NCBI GenBank assembly: GCA_011009095.1
Contig: VTPC01003680.1
Location: forward strand, 1-64,000
Source: Ignelater luminosus
Lineage: Eukaryota; Arthropoda; Insecta; Coleoptera; Elateridae
DNA length: 64,000 bases
Direction of reading: 5' to 3'
In this document: positions 10,105 through 21,243 of the stretch, piece by piece
Numbering within the stretch: position 1 is the first letter of the stretch
How the letters are laid out: each line of letters begins with the position of its first letter
Made by a program: the position numbers and the translations under genes
The notes under the pieces: generated by a model
Database searches by the model: none
The model's input: only the letters and a program-made list of their open reading frames with translations
Told to the model about the DNA's origin: nothing

Positions 10105-12280
10105 ATGGGTTATGAAAAAGAACAGAAGAGACTGTTAGAGCTGTGGAATGAACTTATGTCCGCGAGTGAGTCAGATCTTTCACCGGATGCTAGCAACTAC
10201 GAATCTTTGCGTGATTCCTATTCAGATTCTGACCCAGTTACACCACAAAAACGTACTAAAATATTTAGTAGCAACGAACCACACTCAGATTAAGAAATGA
10301 AGTTTGACGGCTCAACCAACTCAGCAGATCAACCCATTCAGAAGCCACAGTTTTCTATTTTCTCTTCGTCAAATAACATTGATGAGATTATTAAGCAAGT
10401 GATTGCACATAATATCAACTATGAAGATGAGAGTGATGAAGATGACATAAATCAGGAAACAAATACAAATTTTGCTTGGATGCAAGTATCTGGAATATAC
10501 TTGAATGATTTCTCATTTACCGAAAATAATTCAAAAATTCGCCGGCACATTTATGACGATTATCAAAAATCACCATATGATTTTTACAAAATGCTTATTA
10601 CAGATGAAATATTCCAATTATTTGTAAATGAAACTAATTTGTATGCTCATCAAGAGAAAACCAAAAGCTCAACACCTATATCTCGGATAAAACAGTGGAG
10701 AGATACAAATCAAGTTGAGATGAAAAATTCATTGGTTGCCTAATGTGGATGGGATTGAAGCAGCTTCCATCGATTTCATCTTATTGGTCTAGAAACAATA
10801 TATACAGAAATGCTCTCAATAGCATGTTATCTAGAAATTGGTTTCAAATATTACTAAAAACTTAGCATTTTTCCAATAATCAAAATCCCACAGATGGTGA
10901 TAGACTCTATAAAATTTCCGCTTTACTGAACCTTCTAAAGCAATCTTTTCAGAATCCAATTATTTCTAAAGAGTGTATCTGCATTGATGAAACTCTGGTA
11001 CCTTTTAAAGGGAGACTAAAATTTAAACAATATATCAGAAACAAACGCAATAAGTTTGGCATTAAACTATTTAAGCTGTGTCTTTCTGGAGGTTATCTGT
11101 ATGATTTAAAAATTTATTGTGGTGTGTGTATCATCCAAAGTTGTTATGGATTGGACAAAAGATCTATTGAACAAGAGACGTACTGTAGTGGTTGGCAATT
11201 ATTATACGAGTGTAGAGTTAGCTCACAAATTGTTGGAGAAAGAAACATACCTTTTGGGTACATTACGCAGTAACAGAAAGCGTAATCCAATAGATGTCAT
11301 AAAACACGAACTGAGAAAAAGGAGAATTTGTTGCTAAAGAAAGCAATACTGGAATTTATGTGGAAAAATAGAGAGGCAAAAGAGATGTCCTTATAATGAA
11401 TACAAAATACAAAACCAATGGAGCGTATTTCAAGCATCTGTTACGATAAATTTAATAATGCACCTTTATTAAAATAAAAAAATTAATTTTTCGATAATTT
11501 GATTTTTTCAAACACCGCTGAATTCTGGTATTGATGGCCTTTAATTTGATGTGTTACACGCCATATCATCCAATTTAAAATTTTAAAGTGGGGATGGCTG
11601 GAGCTTAAAGACAGAATCTTGATCGAAAACTTTGTACATAGTTTAGTCTTCCCCTCCCTCTATAAGAAAATGCCCTTGGATGTATTCCGATATCTTTTTC
11701 GGTTTTCAAGATATTCAGGGTGGGAAGTTTTAAAATGATCACCCTCTATAGATATTTCTGGTTGATATAGTTTAATCTTTGTTATCAATTTCTAAATTGT
11801 AAAACCAATCTTTTATAATTTCAGATCAAATGAAGCCTTCTAATTCTTCCTTACGACGTGATGTAGAATGGTACGGGAAACTTGCCATTGAACTGGTGAT
11901 AGGAGCTGCTATTGTCAATGCATATTGGTTACATCAACATGTTACTAATGGAAAAATGACTACTACTGAATTTCGTGAAGAAGTTATAGAAGGTGTGTTA
12001 TTCAGAATTAAATTCTTTAGGTACCTCAATCTACTACTATTTTAGGACTAGTACAAACTGAAATCTTAACAACTTCCAACGAGTCAAATAACAACGACTT
12101 AGAACAAATTATCAGAGCAAGAACATAGAAGATCTTGTAACTTATGCTATAAAAAGATTTTCGAAGCTTTTGGTAGAAATATTGCCAAAAACAGGACGCC
12201 GAAGACCAAATTCTTTTGTGAAACTTGTTCAAAATATTTCTGTTACAATTGTTTTTTCGTTGTTCATTCTTGTAAATTAT
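10105..12280 (+). pseudogene. piggyBac-family transposase, degenerate
   Basis: The reading starts at ATG 10105 with an acidic N-terminus (SDLSPDASNYESL). One in-frame stop at 10291-10293 is followed in the same frame by 10297-10740, another acidic piece (YEDESDEDDINQ). After about 10743 the frame changes repeatedly. The catalytic core is clear: CIDETLVPFKGRLKFKQYI (about 10980-11040) holds the first Asp. At about 11173-11215 RRTVVVGNYYTSVELAHKLL shows Gly where the family has its second catalytic Asp, so the core is dead there. SDQMKPSNSSLRRDVEWYGKLAIEL (from about 11821) ends the core. A Cys-rich C-terminus follows at about 12130-12270 (KFFCETCSKYFCYNCFFVVH), as in piggyBac proteins. An insertion of about 330 bp interrupts the core at about 11440-11760. 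Confidence 0.85.
11440..11760 (-). mobile_element. Probable small non-autonomous element inside the piggyBac gene
   Basis: Non-coding sequence separates two adjacent parts of the piggyBac core. Its right edge, read on the minus strand, begins TATAGAGGGTGATCATTTTA and continues into cccaccctgaatatcttg, the style of Tc1/mariner-type MITE ends. The left edge and a target duplication are not resolved. An intron is an alternative, since the right junction ends in ataatttcag before coding resumes, but the MITE-like terminus argues for an insertion. Confidence 0.45.
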
Positions 12281-12522
12281 GATAAAGGCAACTTATGTTT
12301 ATTAAAAATGCTTTTAAATGATATAAATTTACAATATTTTTGAATGTATTAGCAGTTTTATTTCTTGAGATAAATGGTTTCCTGCGAAAAAGTGAAGGTC
12401 TGGACACCGAAACCAAGTGCACTGTATAATTGTCTAAGCCATACTATAACCCTCCATACAGCTTTTGCATTGAAATATAGCATATACTCTCTCAGGCGTG
12501 GTTATAAATGAAACTTGTACTG

Positions 12523-12602
12523 GGGGGCAGCATCTGCCCCCACGGCCACTAAGGCTCGACAAGTTCCTCTGAAATGGGGGGACAGCATATATCCCCTATG
12601 GC
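12523..12602. repeat. Palindromic GC-rich block at the right edge of the piggyBac element
   Basis: Two similar imperfect palindromes, ggggggcagcatctgccccc and ggggggacagcatatatccc, lie 50 bases apart. A related block lies at the left edge near 9784-9806. They are probably subterminal repeats of the transposon. Confidence 0.55.
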
Positions 12603-12605
12603 ATG

Positions 12606-15585
12606 CTATGTGATGTCCATGATTCACTCTCATATAACACCATGGGTCTAACAACTTTCTTATATACTTCCACTTTTGTTTCTTTGGGCACTTTTTTTCC
12701 CATAAAGGTGTTCCTTAACGAGTTGTATATTTTTTCTGCTTTTCCCACTCTCTCATTTATTTCCTTATCCATCTTTCTATTTTCATCTACTATGGTGCTC
12801 AAATAATTAAAGCTATTAACTTGTTCTACCTCTTCTCAATCTATTAGGATTCTGTTTCTTTTCCTTGTTTTTTTTTGTTTTATTTGTGTTTACTTCCATG
12901 TTTATTGTTTTTAATTCTTCTTGGATTTAGAATTTTTTGTAAAGCACTTTCTGAGTCTGCTATTAACACCATATCATCCGCAAACATAATTTTTTGAATT
13001 GTTACTGTTTTCAATTTCTGATATCCTATTTTGAGTTTATGCTTCTCTGTTTACTTTTCTTCACAGCTTCGTCTACAACAATCAAAAATAAAAGCGGACT
13101 CAGAATGCATTTTTGTTTCAAATTCCTTCGATTCTTCATTGTGTAGTCTTATCTTATTTCTGTTTCCTTTATATAATACTTTGATAATATCGATCATTCC
13201 CGCATTTACTCCTCTTCTTTGTAGACTGCTCTACACATTTTTTTTTGTTATTATCCTGTCAGAAGCCTTCTGTAAATCTATTAAACAGACGTATAGTTCT
13301 TTTCCTTTTCTGAGTATTTTGTTCTCGGAGTTGTCTTAATTAGAATATTAAGTCCTAGATGCTTCTGCCCTTCCTGAAACTACATTGTGCGTCTTGTATC
13401 GATGGCTCTACTTGTTCTTTTATTCTTTTTTCTATAATTCTTGTAAATAATTTTACCGGTATACTTGTTAATGTGTTTCCTCTATAGTTGTTATAGTCTT
13501 TTGGGTCTCCCTTTTTATACAGTGAGAGTAATATACTCGTATTCCAATCTTCAGGTATCAATTTCTTTTCAATAATATCATTTAGTATTTCTAAGAATTT
13601 TTCTTCCCGTTTTCGTCCATATATCTTAACATTTCTGTAGTGATATCGTCTGGTTCCGGCGCTTGATTGATTGCTTCAGCCATTTCTTCTTGTGTTATTA
13701 ACGTTGTATTATTATTGGGGTCTTTGTTATGAATTTCTTCTTCTTGGATCAGTTCTACTTGGATTTTTTTGGTTAGATCTTCAAAATATTCTTTCCATCC
13801 TTTAATGATGTTTTTTTCGTCGCTCAATGTTTCCTTTATTATCTTTGATGTTTTTTAATTTGACTTGTTTCTTCTCGTTTAGTTGTTTTAGGGTATTATA
13901 AAATAATTTTTATTTTTCTCTATAGTTTTCTTTCATTTTACAACCGAATGCCTCCCATGATTTTTGTTTACCTTCTTTGATCGCTTTTTTCATACTATTC
14001 CTCGCATTTTTATATTCACTATAATCTTTGCCGTTTTTTGTTTGTAGATATCTCTTCTATTTATTTTTCTCATCCGTAACTAGTTGTTGGATTTCATTTG
14101 TCCACATCTACTTCTCTCTATAGCGTTGTTTGAGATTCTTGTTATTCCACAACTTTGCCTTGCTGCTGTTATTATGCTTTCTTTAAAATTAGTCTATTTT
14201 TCTTCTATTGTGCAATCTTCAGTGCTGCTGCATTCCAATTGTTCTCTTAGTATTTAATTGTACTCCAATTTTGTTTTTTCTGTTGTTAGCTTGTAGTTCT
14301 TTAGTTTTTCTTTTACGATTTTACTTCTCTTTTCTGTATTTGTTTCGTTCTTCAGATAGATTTCCATTCGTACCATGAAATAGTTACTTCCTATTTCCGC
14401 TTGTCTAATTACTTTTACGTCTTTTATCTTTTTCCAGTTCTCGGAAATTATTAGAAAGTAATCAATGATAAATCTTTCTCGTCTACTTTGCACCTCTCTC
14501 GTTTACTTATGAGTGTCTTTGTGTTTAAAATTAGTATTTGTTGTGATCAAGTCATTACTGACGCACAGTTCAATTATTCTGCTTCCATTGTCATTCTTTA
14601 TATTTTCTCTATTTACTCCTAGATATCTTTCAATTGTTATAAAGTGGGTTTATGATATTTAAAACAATAAATAAGAGACTTTTTAAAAATAATTTGACAT
14701 TTTTATTAGCAAAGCTTCAATTCCCTTTTTTATTATTGACACACTTGATATTCACTCATATAAACTAATTATATGACAACAGCTATAACATCAATCTCTT
14801 TATTTTCTCTAACCACCCTGCTATGTAAATCTCCCATTTCTATAATATTTCTCTGTTTCGCATCTAGCTCTTCTTGCAATTTTTAAAAAAAAATCATCTC
14901 TCTTCTTTCCTTGCGTTATCGTTTAGAGAGTAGACTATAACTATGCTCTACTATTCTTTGCCTTTTAGATTTATATCTATTATTAGCATATCTTTTATTT
15001 TATTTGGCTTCACCACTAATTCTACGCCTGTTGTTCCTCGTTCATTTATATCAACTCCCGATCAATATAACATATATCCATCTTTCAACATTTCATAGCC
15101 TTTTCCTTTCTTTTTAATTTCCTCAGTTCCTAGATAGTCTAGTTTTGCAGTTTCATCTCTTCTACTAGTTCGTCTTCTTTTCCGTTGATACTTCTTATGT
15201 TCCACGTTCTGATATTTACTACCTTCCTTTTATCCTTTTCTTTATTTTATTTAATTTCTTCTTCTGTTTTTGATATATTTTTAAGTTTTGCTCATTTTCG
15301 TTAATCCTGTCCTTATTTCTTGCTTAGGTCGTTGTCTTTACTTCGTTCCTTCCTACGTTATTTTTATTTAGTTTTTTGGGGGTTGGCTGACTTTCTTCAG
15401 CTTTCCACTCTCTGCATCCCATTTGTAAATCTTGTCGTTAATTGTAGATTTCATGTACCCTACTTTGGTTTTATTTCCTTGTCCTTTCTTTTCTCTTTCG
15501 ACGTCTCCAATCTTTCTCTAGATATTTTGTTCTTTAGTGAGGGCGTTGTTTATAAATATTTTTGCCCCTCGAAAAAAAGCTAAAA
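12606..15585 (-). mobile_element. RTE-type LINE, 5' and middle part
   Basis: The minus strand carries the parts in normal order. About 15230-14810 is the start of an APE-type endonuclease (QNVEHKKYQRKRRRTS, RDETAKLDYLGTEE, INERGTTGVELV, RNIIEMGDL). About 14640-14254 is the rest of it (ERFIIDYFLI, EIGSNYFMVRM). 13827-13591 is the linker (KNIIKGWKEYFEDL), 13561-13355 the reverse transcriptase start (PEDWNTSILLSLYKKGD, NNYRG), and 12802-12606 the C-terminal region (KVYKKVVRPMVLYESESWT-like). It is broken by many stops and frame changes. About 14650-14800 does not fit the protein and may be a further small insertion. Its 3' part lies at 9220-9650 beyond the piggyBac insertion. Confidence 0.85.
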
Positions 15586-17231
15586 ATTATTATTTTCCCG
15601 AAAAGTAAGCCAGGTAGGTTGGTAGCAATTATAAGGAAAGTTATCAAAAATATGTTGCAAATTCCAAAAATCGAATAAAAAGTAGGTTATTCCATTTAAA
15701 AAATTTAAGTGAGGTAGCGCTACTTGGTGATGACGCATTTAATTTAAAAACTTTTTATTATAAATAATGTGCCCCTACTTTACATTTATAAGTTATAACA
15801 AAGTTTCTAGAATTTTAAAATCTACATTCGTTCCCTTGATATCGTGCTTCCCATTTCTCGCTGAACCCCCTGTATATTAAGTAATAAGGTATTGTAGGAT
15901 GCTTAATTCACTTTATATTTTAGCATTATAATTTTTCTGAACTGGAAGTTTTGCCTTTTCTTGATTTTGTGAGGAGTTGAGAAAGTAGTTAAAAACAAAA
16001 GTAGTTAACTACTAGCAGTTGGTGATTGAATTACTTTTTCAAGTAAATCGTTAATTAGTTAGTAGTTAAACTACTTTTTGATGTGAGTAGTTAGTTGTTT
16101 TGTTAACTACTTTTTCAGGGTAGTTTACCCAGCTCTGCATAAGAATTATTTAACTTTGTTCTAAGTCCTTGACTTTGATAAGGTAAAGAAGGTTTCATAT
16201 AATAAATAAAACAGTAAACAAATAAATAAATTAGTAAATAGATAATAAATAGAAATAGTGTTGAATAAAAACCTAGCCACTTTTGTAAGTAAACGTTCCA
16301 GTTACTTTTTTAAATAATTATTATAGTGCTATTTCAATATCATTGTGAGTAATATTTAAATTCATTTTTGTTTGAGATAGATTTAGATGTTCAGTATTTT
16401 CATTATGTAGTATATACCAGCAAAATGCTTATCTTGCTGTGTAATTGTTTATTTATTTTATTATTTCGCGTTTAATATTAAACAACTTTAATATATTTTA
16501 TACCTCTAATGAAAAATATGTCAATCTAACAACGATTTTCCGATTTCTCCTATAACATCCCTACATATTTCAGATTATTCAGATTCGCCCAGTATGTTAA
16601 ATCAATAAGCCAATACTGTAACTTTTGTTGAAATATTTTTTCCCGGAAAAAATTGCTTTGGACAGCTGCTATAGAAATACAACGTTAGGAATAGCAACAT
16701 CAAAAGAAAATAATTAAAATGTTTACTTTGTATACTCGAACATTAAACGATTTCAGGAAATGATTTTATCTGTTTTTATATAGGCAGTTGTGTGTTAAAA
16801 GTCCACAAACAGTATTTTGAAGATATATCTTTATCTGAGTTTAAATTGAAACCATAAAAATGTACGAACAAAACAAACAAACATGAAACTGTGTAAATAG
16901 TACAGTGCGTCATCGAAAATCACCAATTTCAAAGCTTAACTGTCATATTGACATTCTACTTACAAACGGGTTTAAAAAAGAGAGTTGAAATTTAAGTTTA
17001 CCTAGAGCAGGTTTTTTATTTGTTGTTTTTAAATTGTTTTTAATTATCACTGTACGCCCTGTTTAAACCATTCTAAGTTAAAAGTTTATAATTTGAATTT
17101 CAAAACATTTTATATTCTGTTCTAAGAACTAAAGAAAAACAAACATTTTAAATGTGATAAACAAGGTGCTTATGGTTTATTTTCTATGATGAAGTGATGA
17201 GAAAAACTATACTAGTTTACGGAAACGGTAA
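15586..17231. other. AT-rich stretch between LINE and BEL element
   Basis: No gene seen. It contains a terminus-like ccccctgtatatta near 15867-15880, of the kind that ends many insect transposons, and the hAT-like end annotated separately. The rest is featureless AT-rich sequence. Confidence 0.5.
15978..16138 (-). mobile_element. hAT-like transposon end
   Basis: Read on the minus strand the piece begins CAGAGCTGGGTAAACTACCC, matching the CAG-type start of hAT terminal repeats. It is followed inward by repeated copies of agtagttaacta-type motifs (about 15982, 15999, 16058, 16096). No transposase and no opposite end were found, so it is a solo end or a heavily deleted copy. Confidence 0.5.
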
Positions 17232-17401
17232 TGTTTAGAGTTTCCATTTATATTAGATTTTTTATATTGTTATTATTTGTAGTTATACGAACAGGTGACG
17301 CCACCAACCTAAGTCATAATAGAGGGAACAACATAAGAGTAGCGTCACATGTGCTCTGTAGTTCACCAAAATACATTAGTGCATAAGTCACCAAAAATTC
17401 A
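17232..17401 (+). repeat. Left LTR of the BEL/Pao fossil
   Basis: It begins TGTTTAGAG and ends near aaaaattca, and pairs with 25505-25691. The bases before it (cggta) and after the right copy (cggca) might be a decayed 5-base target duplication if the boundaries are shifted by one base. Confidence 0.8.
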
Positions 17402-17599
17402 TTCAATCCAAAGATTGGGAATCTACATTAACTACATAAATTCCAAAATTGTCATAATTAGAAGATCTTTTATAAAAAATGTCGTATCATAGAATCATTA
17501 AACTCCCCAACGAATACGAAATGAATAGAAAATAAATCGACTAAAACTTTTTATAATAATAAAGTTCAATTTAATGAAAAACAAAAGGCAAATACGTAC

Positions 17600-20500
17600 G
17601 TAACAACTCACAAATCAGATTTATGTTTGTTGTGTAATCAAAATGATTGTAGTCATGTTCAAATGTCCCAACGTCTTAAAATTAAGTGTCTCTGATAGGA
17701 TAAAACGGGCTAAACAGCTTAACCTATGTTTTAAATGTTTAAAAAGGGCAACCCACAACTTGGAAAATTGTGCATACAGGGATTGTCCATAACATAAAAC
17801 CGACGGACGATGCTATTATACAACAGCCAACTAATCCAGTACAGCCGATTTGCTTGGAGGCATCAACTACTCAATGTAATTACAATGAAAATGTACAATC
17901 TTCAGCCCTAAAACTATCTACAGCGGTAGTATCCGTTACGGATAACTTTAATCAAAAACAACAGTTGTGTTGTTTGCTAGATGGCGGTTCAAGTAGTAAC
18001 TTCCTTACGGGATCAGCTTTCAAACTAACTTTCTCGTTCAGAGTATTAATTAAGGAAGGTTAACAAAGCGGTAGACACAACAATTTCTTCTAATATTTCT
18101 AACTACTCTGCAAAGATTACTTGTTTAATTGTCGAAAAAATAACGGATAAGTTACCATAATCGACACTACAAGAATTTAATTTTTCCATTCCAGACGTTA
18201 ATTTTCATACGCCTGGAGAAACTCACCTGTTGTTAGGGGCCGACGTATTCTGGCAAATTCTATGTGCCGGTCAATTAGCTACAGGTACTAAGCAATGGAT
18301 ATTTTAAAATACAGAATTAGGATGGCTTGTCGATGGTTCTTTGCAAACACACCTTAGTCCTATCTTGGTACCGTTATTAACGTCTTGTAATTTTACTTTA
18401 CCTGCGTTAGAAACACAGTTTAAAAGGTTTTGAGAAGTTGAACAATACATTGTACCGGTCAGGACTTCGGACGACAAGTTTTGCAAAAATCAATTCACTA
18501 AACATGTGCTAAGAGATGATGAGCGTAGGTTTATTGTAAAATTACCGTTTGAGGAAGAGCCCCCGCAGTTAGGATCTTTCAAATAAATTGCCTCGAAGAG
18601 ATTTTTGTCGATAGAAACCAAATTAGAAAAACAGCAGGTTCTTAAACGAGAATATAAAAAGATAATACAGGACTATTTAGACCTAAGTCATTAAAAATTA
18701 AATTATCAGCAAATGTTCTGGCGAAATAACGCTACGGAACCCATTGAGATTTATAATTTGACCACGGTAACATTTGGAATTTCATCTTCTCTCTATTTGG
18801 CGATACGATGTCTTCAAAGATTAGCTATCGATAATCAAAATCAATTTCCAAGAGCTAGTGTTGTACCTCTTAGAAGACTTTTTTTGTAGACGATCTATTA
18901 TCGGGAGCAAATACATATATATATATATATGAAGATTATATTACAAAAGGGGTGGGCATTAGGGTTAAACTGGGACGAGCCAGTTCCGAGCCATATAAAT
19001 CATGAACTTCATCATATTCTAAATTAATTTCAGATATTCAATAATTTTGAAATTCCTAAAAAGGTAATCGGCGTTTATCCATATAAGGCGATCAAACTTC
19101 ACTCCTTTTGTGACGCCTTAGAGAAAGCATACGGGTGTTGTATTTACATACGGATTACAGATTTATGGGGGAAATATCACATAAGTTAGTTATGTGCAAA
19201 AACTAGAGTCGCGCCTTTAAAAACCATAACGATACCACGCCTAGAATTATGTGCAGCCATGCTGGCTGCAAAATTAGCTAACGGAATTACGGAAAACCTC
19301 CGAGTAAAGTTTAACAAACGGTGTTTTTGGTCAGATTCAACGATTGTCTTAGCATAGTTGAAATCAACCTCTACCAACTTTAAGATTTACGTAGCAAATC
19401 GAATTAATGAAATTCATTTGGTATCAGAACCGCAGGACAGGTATCACGTATCTTCCAATCTGTTATCACGAGGTATGTCACCTAAAAGATTATTATCTTT
19501 GGATTTATGGTTCAAGAAACCTTTATTTCTAAAATCTGATATTTTCCACACAATTCATAACGATTCTACAAACAGAACACCAGCCCAGAAATTGCCCAAA
19601 GCTAAGACCTCCTTATTGGCAGCTGGCATTAGAAATGAAACCAAATCTGATTTACAGTTTTTAAACAAACATTCATTCTTTGTAAAATTGCTAAGAGTGA
19701 CCGCGTTTATTCTATGATTTGTTAAAACTGGTCGTTGTAAATTACCCAACATCAAACACACCGGTAACAGTCTAGGCACGAATGAATTTTAAACGAAGCA
19801 AAGTTAAAAATTCTAAGCCTCATTCAAATCAAACCTATGCCGATGAAATTATTCTGTTAAGTAAAGATAAACCAATTCCCAAAGCAAGTACATTAGTGTC
19901 CTTAAATCCATTTCTAGACGAACACAAATGATTACGGGTTAAAGGCAGATTAGCTAATTCTCACTTAAATTTTAACAAAAAATTTCCGATTATTCTTCCA
20001 CCTGCACAATTCGTTACCAATCTTCTCATCAAACGCGAGCATGAATTATTGTTACACAGTGGTCCGGAACCACTTTATATTTATTAACACAAAATTATTG
20101 GATTCCCGGAGGGCAATCGGTAGTTCGAAAAATTCTACATAAATGCAATAAGCCGCGTAACTGTCAACCTATCTTGGGAAATTTACCTGCAGAAAGAACA
20201 GAACCTACTAAACCATTTGCTAATTGTGGAATTAATTATGCAGGACCGATTCTTTTGAAACAAGGTGGTTCTTGTTCTAAACAAATAACAAAGGCTTACA
20301 TTTGCTTAATTGTATGTTTTTCCTACCAAGGTACACCTAGAGCTGGTAATGGATCCCTCTGCGCAATCTTTTATAAATTCGCTAAAACGATTTATAGCTA
20401 GACTAGGTCATGCCAAAAATATTTATTCGGATAACGCCACCAATCTTCGTGGAGCAAAAAAATAAATTACAGCAATTTTATAATAGTGTCAGATTCAAAA

Positions 20501-21084
20501 CAAATGTTATTAACCCCCTCGTCACGAAGCATAACACACAATAGCATTTTATCCCCCCTCGCGCTTCAATTTTTGAAGGTATATGGGAAAGGGGCATTCG
20601 TTCGGTTAAATACCATATTAAACGAGTAATTATTATTTAAATTCCTGTCCTTTATCCCCCTTAAGCCATGATATCTACGACTTGCAACCACTGACCGCAG
20701 TGCATTTTTTGGTAGGAAAATCGCTGACTTCTCTCGAAACGGAGAATTTAATATCTGTCCCGACTGTCGACTGTCCCGCTTTAAATCATCGAGAGGATAA
20801 GACAGCACTTCTGGAAGCAATGATCATAAGAATATCTTTCAAATTTGCAACAGCTGACCAAGTGGAAGCATGCTGCCGTTCATAAAATACAGACCGGAGC
20901 CATGGTCATCGTCAAAGAAGACAACCTTCCATCGCTGCAGTGGCGTATGGGACGTGTTAAGGAGATCTTCCCTGGCAAGGACAACGTAGTGCGTGTAGTG
21001 ACAGTGCAAACCGTGCCAAGTAAATTTAAACGGGCGGTAAACAAATTGTGTTTGTTCCCAATTGACAATGAAATCCGTTCCTGA
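17600..21084 (+). pseudogene. BEL/Pao gag-pol remains
   Basis: Readable parts in order are: a Cys/His piece near 17620-17790; an aspartic-protease region with LCCLLDGGSSSNFLTGSAF near 17965-18030; the following LLGADVFW-type block near 18220; reverse transcriptase about 18500-18950; RNase H and connection about 19100-19540 (VANRINEIHLVSE, SSNLLSRGMSP); integrase about 19900-20460 (GNLPAERTEPTKPFANCG, NYAGPILL); and the C-terminal domain about 20680-21084 (LTAVHFLVGKSLTSLE, WRMGRVKEIFPGKDNVVRVV). These match BEL pol in order and wording. The gene is broken with many breaks and is not functional. It is certainly older than the LINE inserted behind it. Confidence 0.85.
18911..18931. repeat. Short AT microsatellite
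   Basis: A run of about nine AT units lies inside the reverse-transcriptase part of the BEL fossil. Confidence 0.9.
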
Positions 21085-21092
21085 AAGACTTA

Positions 21093-21118
21093 ATGATAAT
21101 AATAATAATAATAATAAT
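21093..21118 (-). repeat. (ATT)n 3' tail of the CR1-like LINE
   Basis: A run of about eight AAT units on the plus strand directly follows the BEL sequence and precedes the LINE 3' untranslated part. Microsatellite tails rather than poly-A are typical of CR1-group LINEs. Confidence 0.85.
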
Positions 21119-21243
21119 GTTTATTGAACGTAATAATACAATATATATTTAAAAAAAAGAAAGATATTAACGTTCAATGGGAAAAAAGGTCAGCAAGGCT
21201 GTTTTTCACTTTCTCCCTTGCAAAATAAACAAATAATTAAATA

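Larger units (their letters stand above)
9651..12605 (+). mobile_element. piggyBac-like DNA transposon inserted in a LINE
   Basis: The limits are set by where LINE coding sequence stops and restarts (about 9650 and 12606). Inside is a degenerate piggyBac transposase on the plus strand. Both flanks carry related GC-rich, partly palindromic blocks: ccatagtggccac at 9668-9680 against ggccactaagg at 12543-12553 in inverted relation, and cccccatggccac near 9799 against cccccacggccac near 12536 in direct relation. I could not place exact terminal repeats or a TTAA duplication, so the outer ends may be off by tens of bases. Being inside the LINE, it is the younger of the two. Confidence 0.75.

Noticed and set aside
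13031-13339. 102-codon open frame on the plus strand, membrane-like
   Set aside because: Antisense shadow of the LINE reverse transcriptase on the minus strand.
15320-15583. 87-codon plus-strand frame that looks like a membrane protein
   Set aside because: It lies opposite the N-terminal Lys-rich part of the minus-strand LINE.
18911-18931. AT repeat as a possible CRISPR or regulatory array
   Set aside because: Simple dinucleotide microsatellite; there are no spaced repeats of CRISPR type anywhere in this eukaryotic sequence.
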